NCBI GenBank assembly: GCA_044338255.1
Contig: JBIILZ010000178.1
Coordinates: 1 to 5,575 of the forward strand
DNA: 5,575 nucleotides
Direction: 5' to 3'
Source of the DNA: CAIUVD01 sp044338255
GTDB taxonomy: Bacteria; Planctomycetota; UBA11346
A program made the translations under genes and the position numbers. Below the pieces are notes generated by a model. It saw only the letters and a list, made by a program, of their open reading frames with translations, had not been told where the DNA came from and ran no database searches. This document shows, piece after piece, positions 1 through 5,463 of the stretch. The first letter of the stretch is position 1. Each line of letters starts with the position of its first letter.

Positions 1-1
1 A

Positions 2-610
2 TCTGACGCGGAAAATGCCTCACCAGATTGGTGGGGCGGCAGAATGGGTAGATCTGATGACATGGCATACACTTACGGCGATACGGTGGATGCCAACTGC
101 GTTTTTGAGGTTGAAGGCACCTATCCCTTACCCGAGGCCCAGCGCGATCGCTTCCTGCTGAAGATCGCCGTGCCCTTCCCGGCGGCGGCGGATGAACGCG
201 CGATGCTCGCGGCCTATGCCGAAGGCCGTCATCTGCATGCGATTGCTCTCAGTGGCCTAAGCCCGGTCATCGATCTTCCCGGCCTGGTGGCGGCGCGCCG
301 GGCGCTGAGCACGGCGATCCGCGTTGATGAGCCGTTGCTCGACTACCTCATGGCCATCGTCCGCGCCACGCGCGAGGACGAGGCGGTGCGCATCGGCGCC
401 GGTCCGCGCGCGACGCTCTCGCTGCTGGCCTGCAGCCGGGCCCTGGCCTGCCTGCGCGGACGTGATTTCGTCTCGCCGGATGACATCAAGCAGCTCGCTC
501 ACGGGGTGCTGATCCATCGCGTCTCCCTGACCGCCGAATCCGAGATGGAAGGCGTGCGTCTTGAGGACGTGCTGACGCGGGTCTTCGCCCGCATCGAAGT
601 CCCGCGGTGA
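2..610 (+). CDS. MoxR-family AAA+ ATPase, C-terminal part (5'-truncated)
   Basis: MoxR AAA+ ATPases act as chaperone-like enzymes, usually with a von Willebrand-like or DUF58 partner. The family signature EGTYPLPEAQ followed by RDRFL lies at about 116-157 and includes the likely arginine-finger region. A sensor-2-like stretch GAGPRA lies at about 395-412 (Arg codon at 407), followed by the helical lid with SPDDIKQLAHGVL. The Walker A and B motifs and the usual ATQNP sensor-1 stretch are absent. Family similarity begins abruptly at the FEVEG residues, near base 104. The frame is open to the left edge but the upstream residues do not resemble MoxR, so the true start cannot be given; ATGs at 44 and 62 lack a convincing ribosome-binding site. 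The stop overlaps the GTG start of the next gene by four bases. As it stands the product could not bind ATP. Family assignment of the C-terminal part is firm; the first 34 codons are doubtful. Confidence 0.85.
   Translation, partial: SDAENASPDWWGGRMGRSDDMAYTYGDTVDANCVFEVEGTYPLPEAQRDRFLLKIAVPFPAAADERAMLAAYAEGRHLHAIALSGLSPVIDLPGLVAARRALSTAIRVDEPLLDYLMAIVRATREDEAVRIGAGPRATLSLLACSRALACLRGRDFVSPDDIKQLAHGVLIHRVSLTAESEMEGVRLEDVLTRVFARIEVPR
17..37. repeat. Strong short inverted repeat (9-bp stem, 3-base loop)
   Basis: Bases 17-25 (GCCTCACCA) pair with 29-37 (TGGTGGGGC) around the loop GAT. Eight of the nine pairs are Watson-Crick and one is T-G. It lies in the lower-GC left segment that does not match MoxR. 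No T-run follows, so it does not look like an ordinary terminator. It could be a foldback of a repeat element, an RNA hairpin, or chance in GC-rich DNA. Confidence 0.45.
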
Positions 611-1929
611 GCGACGGCCCACGTTGGCGTCCGGGACCGGCCCTGGTCCCGCTCCTGATCCTCGCGGCGTCGCCGGCGGTGGCCGCGCCATGGTGGCCGC
701 TGCTCGGCCCGGTGGCGGCGGTGATGGTGCTCGTGGTGCTGCTGGCGGCGGTCGCCGAAGGCCTCGCCATCGCCCGCGCGGCACCGCAGGCCGAGCATCC
801 ACCGGCGGTGCTCTCACTGGGTGAGGACGAGACCCTCGCCTGGCGCATCCACCATGCCTGCCGCATCCCGCTGCGCCTGGTCCTGCGCCATGCCATCCCC
901 GAGTGTCTGGGCGGCGGCAGCGTCAGCGGCAGCGCCACCTGTCCACCGGGACGCACCTGCGAAACCGCGATCACCGTGCGCGGCTGCGCCCGCGATCATG
1001 CCGACCTCGGTGTGCCGTGGATCGCCTGGACGGCCTTCGGCCTCGCCGAGCGCGTGGCCCCGGCGGCTACCGCCACGGTGTCGGTGACGGTGCTGCCCAA
1101 CCTGCGCGCAGCGGGGCGGATGATGCGCCGCCTCGACGCCCTGTACCTCGCCGGACTGGGCCAGCGCATGGCTCCGCGCGCCGGCAACGGCCGCGAATTC
1201 AGCCGGCTGCGCGAGTACGTGCAGGGTGACGATCTGCGCCAGGTCGATTGGAAAGCGAGTGCCCGCCGCGAGCACCTCGTTAGCCGCGAATTCCGCATCG
1301 AGCGCGCCCAGGACATCATGATCGCCATCGACTGCTCGCAGAGCATGGCAGCGCGCTCCGGCGGGTTGTCGTGGTGCGATCGTGCCGTTGATGCGGCCCT
1401 CGGCTTGGCGACCTTCGCTGGTCGTGGCGAAGATCGCGTCGGCGCCTGCAGCTTCGCCTTGGAAGTGACCACCGGCCCGCGTCCGGCGCGAGGGGGCAGC
1501 CACAGTGCCCAGCTGACTTCGTTCCTCGGTCGCATCCATGTCGCCGATTGTCCGCAGGATTGGCCGATGCTCGCGATGCGTCTGCGCCAGAGCCTGCGCA
1601 ACCGCTCGCTGATCGTGATCTTCGCGGTCCTCCCGGAACGCGGCGAGCATCACGAGCTGCTGCGCGCGATGGGTCTGCTCGCCATCCGTCATCTGCCCCT
1701 GCTGATCGCTTTCCGCGATCCTGCCTTGCGTGCGCGCGCTGACGACCTGCCGCAGGATCGCCATGGCCTGCGCCGGGCGGTGGTCGCGGGGACGCTGGTC
1801 GATGGCCGTGAGACCACCGTCCGCGAGTTGCGCGAACTGGGCGTGCTGGTCGACGAGGTCGATCCCGGGGCGGCCCTCGAAACCTCGATCAATGCCTACA
1901 TTTCCGTGAAACGCCGGCAGCTCCTCTAA
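607..1929 (+). CDS. DUF58 domain protein (MoxR partner, vWA-like)
   Basis: DUF58 proteins are membrane-anchored and usually sit beside a MoxR ATPase, as here; they are thought to work with it. The 440-residue protein begins with a hydrophobic hairpin (about residues 13-53, two membrane segments), followed by a beta-rich region to about residue 160. The DUF58 core follows: GREFSRLREY at 195-204, GDDLRQVDWKASAR at 207-220, and LVSREF at 224-229. Next comes a MIDAS-like D-x-S-x-S motif, DCSQS at 242-246, of the von Willebrand A type. Length fits the family. The GTG start at 607 overlaps the preceding TGA (GTGA). No strong ribosome-binding site is visible, which suits translational coupling. A long open frame on the opposite strand (814-1764) is a high-GC shadow. 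Family assignment is firm; the substrate or complex is unknown. Confidence 0.93.
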   Translation: MSDGPRWRPGPALVPLLILAASPAVAAPWWPLLGPVAAVMVLVVLLAAVAEGLAIARAAPQAEHPPAVLSLGEDETLAWRIHHACRIPLRLVLRHAIPECLGGGSVSGSATCPPGRTCETAITVRGCARDHADLGVPWIAWTAFGLAERVAPAATATVSVTVLPNLRAAGRMMRRLDALYLAGLGQRMAPRAGNGREFSRLREYVQGDDLRQVDWKASARREHLVSREFRIERAQDIMIAIDCSQSMAARSGGLSWCDRAVDAALGLATFAGRGEDRVGACSFALEVTTGPRPARGGSHSAQLTSFLGRIHVADCPQDWPMLAMRLRQSLRNRSLIVIFAVLPERGEHHELLRAMGLLAIRHLPLLIAFRDPALRARADDLPQDRHGLRRAVVAGTLVDGRETTVRELRELGVLVDEVDPGAALETSINAYISVKRRQLL

Positions 1930-1931
1930 CC

Positions 1932-2930
1932 ATGGATCTCGATACCCTCATCCGCCGTCGGACCAGCGATTGGGAGCGCCTCGGGGTGCTGCTCGATCAG
2001 ATCGATTCTGGTGCCCTCGGCGACCGGCAGCAGCTGGCCGAGTTGATGGCCCTCTATCGCCGCGCCGCCGAGGATCTTTCGCGGGCGCGGACCATGACCG
2101 TCAATCCCGAGATCCTCACGCGGCTCAATCACCTCGTCGGCCGCGCCTATCGCGTCGTGCACGGCAATCGTCGACGGACCATGCGCTGGTCGGCGCTCGT
2201 CGAATTCTACACCATCGATCTGCCGGCGGCGCTGGTCCATTGCCGGCGGCATCTGGGGGGCGCGGCGCTGCTGTTGCTGCTCGGTGCGCTGGCTGGCTTC
2301 GTCGTCGTACGCAGCGATCCGACGGCGATCCACGAACTCATTCCCGACCAGTTCCTCAGCGAGGATGTCGGCGAGCGCATCGCCCACATCGAAGATCAGC
2401 CGGAGCGGATCCAGGACACGGTGGCGGCCACGACCTTCGCCGCCAGCCTCTACACCCACAACATCCAGGTTGCCTTCCTCGCCTTCGCTCTCGGCACGTT
2501 GACCATCCTCGGCGGCTGGTGGCTGTTGCTGACCAATGGTGTGATCCTTGGCGCCGTCGCCGCCCAGTACGTCGGCGCCGGCGAGACGACCTTTTTCACC
2601 GCCTGGGTCGGTCCGCATGGGGCCCTCGAACTGCCGGCGATCGTCGTCGCTGCTGCCGCCGGCCTGCGCCTCGGACCGGCTCTGCTGCTGCCCGGCGATC
2701 TCGGGCGCACCCGGGCCCTGCGCAGCGCCATGCCCGATGCCTGCCGCCTGCTCGGCGGCGCCGTCACCATGCTCGTGATCGCCGGCATGATCGAGGGCTC
2801 GTTCTCGCAATTCTCGAGCAAGACCGTGCCGTATGCGGTGAAGATCAGCGTCGCCCTGCTGCTCCTGAGCGCGGTGCTTCCTTATCTCGGCGGACTTATC
2901 CGCCGTCAGCGACCGGGAGAGCTCGCATGA
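1932..2930 (+). CDS. SpoIIM-like (DUF95) integral membrane protein
   Basis: Members of this family are polytopic membrane proteins related to Bacillus SpoIIM, but most occur in non-sporulating bacteria next to RDD and MoxR/DUF58 genes. The 332-residue product has a soluble, charged N-terminal domain (about 1-105), which includes the family-typical YRRAAEDLSRAR at 42-53. A membrane helix follows at about 109-126, then a soluble loop. The SpoIIM core starts with THNIQVAFLAFALG at 175-188, continues with LLLTNG, and carries the signature HGALELPAI at 229-237. AGMIEG follows, with Glu288. About six hydrophobic segments are visible in all. The ATG lies two bases after the DUF58 stop and lacks a clear ribosome-binding site, so coupling is likely. 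The stop overlaps the RDD gene's ATG (ATGA). The biochemical function is not known; some authors predict an envelope-stress or membrane-remodelling role. It is probably not a sporulation gene here. Confidence 0.92.
   Translation: MDLDTLIRRRTSDWERLGVLLDQIDSGALGDRQQLAELMALYRRAAEDLSRARTMTVNPEILTRLNHLVGRAYRVVHGNRRRTMRWSALVEFYTIDLPAALVHCRRHLGGAALLLLLGALAGFVVVRSDPTAIHELIPDQFLSEDVGERIAHIEDQPERIQDTVAATTFAASLYTHNIQVAFLAFALGTLTILGGWWLLLTNGVILGAVAAQYVGAGETTFFTAWVGPHGALELPAIVVAAAAGLRLGPALLLPGDLGRTRALRSAMPDACRLLGGAVTMLVIAGMIEGSFSQFSSKTVPYAVKISVALLLLSAVLPYLGGLIRRQRPGELA
2915..2920 (+). promoter_or_regulatory. Ribosome-binding site for the first RDD gene
   Basis: GGGAGA lies six bases before the ATG at 2927, inside the last codons of the SpoIIM-like gene. 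It fixes the start of the RDD gene at 2927, although that frame stays open far upstream (to about 1970) as an arginine-rich shadow of the SpoIIM-like gene. Confidence 0.6.
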
Positions 2931-3700
2931 CTCTTTCGCGCCTGGTCGTCACCCCCGAGCATGTCACCATCGCCCTGATGCCGGCGTCACTGGCATCACG
3001 CGTCGCCGCCGGAATCTGCGATGTCATCTTGAGCTCGATGCTCGGTGGCGGGATGGCAAGCTTAGCGAATTGGCTGCTGCCGTCGGCGATCGCTCCGGCC
3101 TTCGCCATCACCGCCGGCTTCGCCGCGTGGTGGCTCTATCCGGTGGTGTTCGAGATGGCCTGGCGTGGTCAGACTCCGGGTAAGCATTTCTTCCACCTGC
3201 GTACGGTCGATGATCGCGGTCTGCCGTTGGCCCTCACCCAATGCCTGGTGCGCAGCGTCGTGCGTCTGGTCGATCTGCTGCCCGGATGCGGTGGTCTCGG
3301 CCTGCTCGTCGCCTGGTGCGATCCCTGGCGGCGGCGCCTCGGCGATCTTGCCGCCGGGACCATGGTCGTCGACGAGCGCCCGGTGGCCCTGCCTCCGCCG
3401 GGAATGGATCTCACCCTCCGTCATTCCAGTCTCGACACGCCGATGCTGCGTCATCGTGTGCAGCATCGCCTCGGACTCGAGGATCGTGAACTGCTCTTGG
3501 CGCTGCTGTTGCGTGCTGCAACCTTGACCGCGACCGCCCGCTATGACCTCATGGAGCAGACCGGAGCCTTCTTGCGTAAACGCCTGGAAATCGAGCCTAT
3601 CGAAGGGCTTTCCGGGGAAGCCTGGGTGCGCGGCATCGCCGCCTTGTGCTGGCGCAGCAGTGCGCCGGCCATCCGTCGACATCCCGCGACCACGACCTAA
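2927..3700 (+). CDS. RDD family membrane protein with C-terminal helical extension
   Basis: RDD proteins are small membrane proteins named for a conserved Arg and two Asp; some have been proposed to be transporters, most have no known function. All the marks are present in this 257-residue product. ASRVAAGICD gives Arg25 and Asp32 at the start of the first membrane helix. A second hydrophobic segment spans about 47-77, followed by GQTPGK at 81-86, the LRTVDDRG strand, and the LVRSVVRLVDLLP helix. LGDLAAGT at 138-145 gives Asp140. About 107 residues follow the RDD core. They are charged, probably soluble and helical (for example LEDRELLLALLLR and ARYDLMEQTGAFLRKRL), and contain no membrane segment. 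The ATG overlaps the upstream stop by four bases and has a GGGAGA ribosome-binding site. It is the usual companion of the SpoIIM-like gene. Family assignment is firm, activity unknown. Confidence 0.9.
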   Translation: MTLSRLVVTPEHVTIALMPASLASRVAAGICDVILSSMLGGGMASLANWLLPSAIAPAFAITAGFAAWWLYPVVFEMAWRGQTPGKHFFHLRTVDDRGLPLALTQCLVRSVVRLVDLLPGCGGLGLLVAWCDPWRRRLGDLAAGTMVVDERPVALPPPGMDLTLRHSSLDTPMLRHRVQHRLGLEDRELLLALLLRAATLTATARYDLMEQTGAFLRKRLEIEPIEGLSGEAWVRGIAALCWRSSAPAIRRHPATTT

Positions 3701-3726
3701 CTTTCAACCCGCGATCACCAGCGACC

Positions 3727-3734
3727 AAGAGGAA
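3727..3734 (+). promoter_or_regulatory. Ribosome-binding site for the zinc-ribbon RDD gene
   Basis: AAGAGGAA ends eight bases before the ATG at 3743. It is the clearest Shine-Dalgarno-like site in the window. It sits in the only real intergenic spacer (3701-3742), so this gene can be translated independently of its upstream neighbour. I see no convincing promoter or terminator in the 42-base spacer. Confidence 0.65.
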
Positions 3735-3742
3735 TAACCGCT

Positions 3743-4321
3743 ATGTCCACGACCGCCACCCCCGCCGATTGCTGCGCCGGCTGCCAAGCAACATTCCCCA
3801 GCAACATGCTGGTCACCTTGAAGGGCCGGCAGTACTGCGCGACCTGCAAGGATAACACGCTCGATGATCTCAAGGCCGGGGTCAGCACCGACGGCGTAGA
3901 GATGGCCACGCTCGGTAGCCGTTTCGCCGCTCAGTTCATCGATGGCATCATCATCATCATTCCGGTGATGATTCTTGCCGGTCTTGCCGGATTCTTCCAA
4001 GCCGCTTCCGGTCAGAGCCCCGGCTTCTCGTCAAATATCGTTCAGCAAGCCGTCTTCTCCCTGCCATTCCTCCTTTATGCCGGACTCATGCTGAGTGCGA
4101 AGAACGGGCAGACCATCGGCAAAAAATACATGAAGATCCGCGTTGTGCAGCCCAACGGCGAAATGGGGACCCCGGCCCATTTCTGGAAGCGGGAAGCGCT
4201 GCGTTGGGTCATGAGCCTCATACCGCTGGTCGGGCTGATCGACTACGTGATGGCCTTCAACAAGAACCGTCGGAGCCTGCACGATAAGATCGGTGGCACC
4301 ATCGTCGTGCGTGTTGGCTGA
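3743..4321 (+). CDS. RDD family membrane protein with N-terminal zinc ribbon
   Basis: This is a second RDD protein (192 residues), with a different layout from the one at 2927. The N-terminus is a probable zinc ribbon: Cys11-x2-Cys14 and Cys32-x2-Cys35, with the knuckle-like residues FPSNMLVTLKGRQYC between. A short linker (DDLKAG) leads to the RDD domain. It starts with GSRFAAQFID (Arg60, Asp67) and a first helix of about 66-86 with five consecutive Ile. A second helix follows at about 99-118, then GQTIGK at 122-127, MKIRVV, and a third helix around 154-170. LHDKIGGT carries Asp181. There is no C-terminal extension. The ribosome-binding site is good. The stop shares one base with the next ATG (TGATG), so this gene and the next are coupled. 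GC falls to about 55% in 3901-4140 by hand count, lower than the neighbours. The zinc ribbon plausibly binds metal or a protein partner in the cytoplasm, but the role is not known. Confidence 0.92.
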   Translation: MSTTATPADCCAGCQATFPSNMLVTLKGRQYCATCKDNTLDDLKAGVSTDGVEMATLGSRFAAQFIDGIIIIIPVMILAGLAGFFQAASGQSPGFSSNIVQQAVFSLPFLLYAGLMLSAKNGQTIGKKYMKIRVVQPNGEMGTPAHFWKREALRWVMSLIPLVGLIDYVMAFNKNRRSLHDKIGGTIVVRVG

Positions 4322-4923
4322 TGGCCACTGCCGTCGCCAAGACCAGCAAGCGCGCGGCCGGCAAGGCCGTGCGTGGACCGCACTGTCCGCGCTGCGACCA
4401 GCAGCTTGTCGAGCACGGCACGACCTGCGCGGCGTGCCGCAAGCCGTTCCAGGCGGTCGCTTTCACCCCGCCTACACGGTTGTCTCGGCAAGCTGATAGC
4501 GCTAGCGCCGAGAGCACGACCTGCGCCAACCACGACACCAATCTCGCGGTTGATGCCTGCAGTCGTTGCGGGGCCTTCATCTGCGCCTTGTGCCGGATGG
4601 AGACCGATGAGCTGGTCGCTTGTCCGAGCTGCCTCGAACTCCTCGACCAGGAAGGCAAGCTCGCCAGCCTGCGCAAGGATGTGATCAATTATGGCTACCT
4701 GGCGGCGTACTGCAGCCTGGGGGCTTTCCTCATCTTTCCGCTGGCGCCCTTGCTGGCTATTCCTGCGTTGCTCTATGTGCGGCGCAACCTCCGTCAGAAC
4801 CGTGCTCTGAACGAGCAGATCGGTGTCGGGCAGCAGCGCTGGGCGGTGGCCTTGAGCGTGCTCGGCGTGCTCCTCGGCGTCGGTTTCTGGCTGTTCATCA
4901 TCTTCAAGGCAGGTCGCTCATGA
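4321..4923 (+). CDS. Zinc-ribbon/B-box-type zinc finger membrane protein
   Basis: The 200-residue protein has two cysteine clusters at the N-terminus. The first is a zinc ribbon, CPRC at 22-25 and CAAC at 36-39. The second resembles a B-box finger: Cys68-x2-His71, Cys80-x2-Cys83, Cys88-x2-Cys91, then Cys101-x2-Cys104. A charged linker precedes a long hydrophobic region at about 122-149 (one long or two short membrane helices). A charged stretch (RRNLRQNRALNEQ) follows, then a last helix at about 173-196. The topology suggests cytoplasmic zinc domains on a membrane anchor, probably for protein binding. Bacterial B-box-like domains are known beside membrane helices and RDD or peptidase domains; they do not imply ubiquitin ligase activity. 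Translation is coupled at both ends: TGATG with the upstream RDD gene and ATGA with the gene downstream. The B-box call rests on cysteine spacing alone. Confidence 0.78.
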   Translation: MATAVAKTSKRAAGKAVRGPHCPRCDQQLVEHGTTCAACRKPFQAVAFTPPTRLSRQADSASAESTTCANHDTNLAVDACSRCGAFICALCRMETDELVACPSCLELLDQEGKLASLRKDVINYGYLAAYCSLGAFLIFPLAPLLAIPALLYVRRNLRQNRALNEQIGVGQQRWAVALSVLGVLLGVGFWLFIIFKAGRS

Positions 4924-5426
4924 CGGCGCGCAAACGACTGGGTAGCGTCGCCAGCGGCGGCTTCGGATTGATGAGCGGCTCCACCGGCGTGCGTGCGACG
5001 CTCTACGATATGGGCGATCGTCTCGAAATCGAGGAACGCGATCATTGGATGATCAATCGCCGGCGCATTCCGTTGCGCGATGTGGTGCTCATGACCCGGC
5101 ATCGGATCCGTCGCATCGCCATGGGGGTGGTGGCGTTCATTCCGTTCGTACTGATCCTGGGCATCGTCCTCATTGCGAGTAAGGGAGAGAACGTCCTCGT
5201 CAGCGTCCTGGTGTGCATCGGCGTCACCAGCCCGCTTCTGGCTTACGTGCTGTATCTGCTGTTGGTGCCGATCCTCGAGATCCAGATCCAAAGCCGCCGG
5301 GTCACCGCCCGCATGCATTTCGGCTTTCGCGCCGCACGTGGTGAAGCCATTTTCTCCGATCTGGAACAACGCGTTCGGGCGGCCCAGACGCCGGCCCAGC
5401 CGGAAGGTGTACCAGCACTGAGATGA
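4920..5426 (+). CDS. Small two-helix membrane protein of unknown family
   Basis: I do not recognise a named family in this 168-residue product. Residues 25-62 (from VRATLYDMGDRLEI to VVLMTRHR) look beta-rich and charged. Two membrane helices follow at about 66-86 and 92-118. The tail (about 119-160) is again beta-like (EIQIQSRRVTARMHFGF) and ends in a helix (FSDLEQRVRAAQ). A soluble domain split by a two-helix membrane hairpin resembles some bacterial PH-like membrane proteins; that is a shape argument only. The ATG overlaps the B-box gene's stop by four bases. AAGG at 4906-4909 and AGG at 4911-4913 could serve as a ribosome-binding site. The frame is open far upstream of 4920, but that stretch is a shadow of the B-box gene. 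It is the last gene of the run, and the TGA at 5424 is followed by a T-run and then the heptamer array. Confidence 0.83.
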   Translation: MTARKRLGSVASGGFGLMSGSTGVRATLYDMGDRLEIEERDHWMINRRRIPLRDVVLMTRHRIRRIAMGVVAFIPFVLILGIVLIASKGENVLVSVLVCIGVTSPLLAYVLYLLLVPILEIQIQSRRVTARMHFGFRAARGEAIFSDLEQRVRAAQTPAQPEGVPALR

Positions 5427-5448
5427 GCTGGGAAAGACGAAGTTTTTT
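5412..5448 (+). terminator. Possible weak rho-independent terminator
   Basis: CCAGC at 5412-5416 can pair with GCTGG at 5427-5431 around a ten-base loop that contains the end of the last gene. A run of six T follows at 5443-5448. The stem is only five pairs and the T-run starts eleven bases after it, so this is a poor match to the classical form. Its position at the end of the operon is the main support. Confidence 0.25.
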
Positions 5449-5463
5449 AGGGGAGTGAGTCCT

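Noticed and set aside
2..103. C-terminal end of an intein inserted in MoxR (Asn-Cys at about 95-100)
   Set aside because: Asn-Cys could mimic an intein end, but the penultimate His and the typical block F are not seen, and the residues after Cys do not restore the expected MoxR sequence.
814..1764. A 316-codon open frame on the - strand opposite the DUF58 gene
   Set aside because: It is rich in Ala, Gly, Arg, Gln and His without domains, and lies fully opposite a gene with clear family motifs. Long antisense frames are expected at this GC content.
1926..2810. A 294-codon open frame on the - strand opposite the SpoIIM-like gene
   Set aside because: Its predicted product is low-complexity and hydrophilic (Gln, Asp, Gly, Arg), with no recognisable motif. 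It mirrors the codons of a well-supported membrane protein.
1970..2926. Long + strand extension upstream of the first RDD protein in the same frame
   Set aside because: The translated stretch is Arg/Ala/Pro-rich shadow sequence of the SpoIIM-like gene. The RDD family begins just after the ATG at 2927, which has its own ribosome-binding site and the ATGA overlap.
1932..2930. Sporulation gene cluster
   Set aside because: SpoIIM-like proteins are widespread in non-sporulating bacteria, and no other sporulation gene is present.
3947..3961. ATC trinucleotide run as a slippage switch
   Set aside because: The run is only five codons (four ATC and one ATT) for Ile in a membrane helix. Three-base steps would not shift frame, so it is more simply explained by hydrophobic coding.
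4620..4919. Upstream extension of the last gene within the B-box gene
   Set aside because: The residues are a frame shadow of the zinc-finger gene. The ATG at 4920 with four-base overlap is the sensible start.
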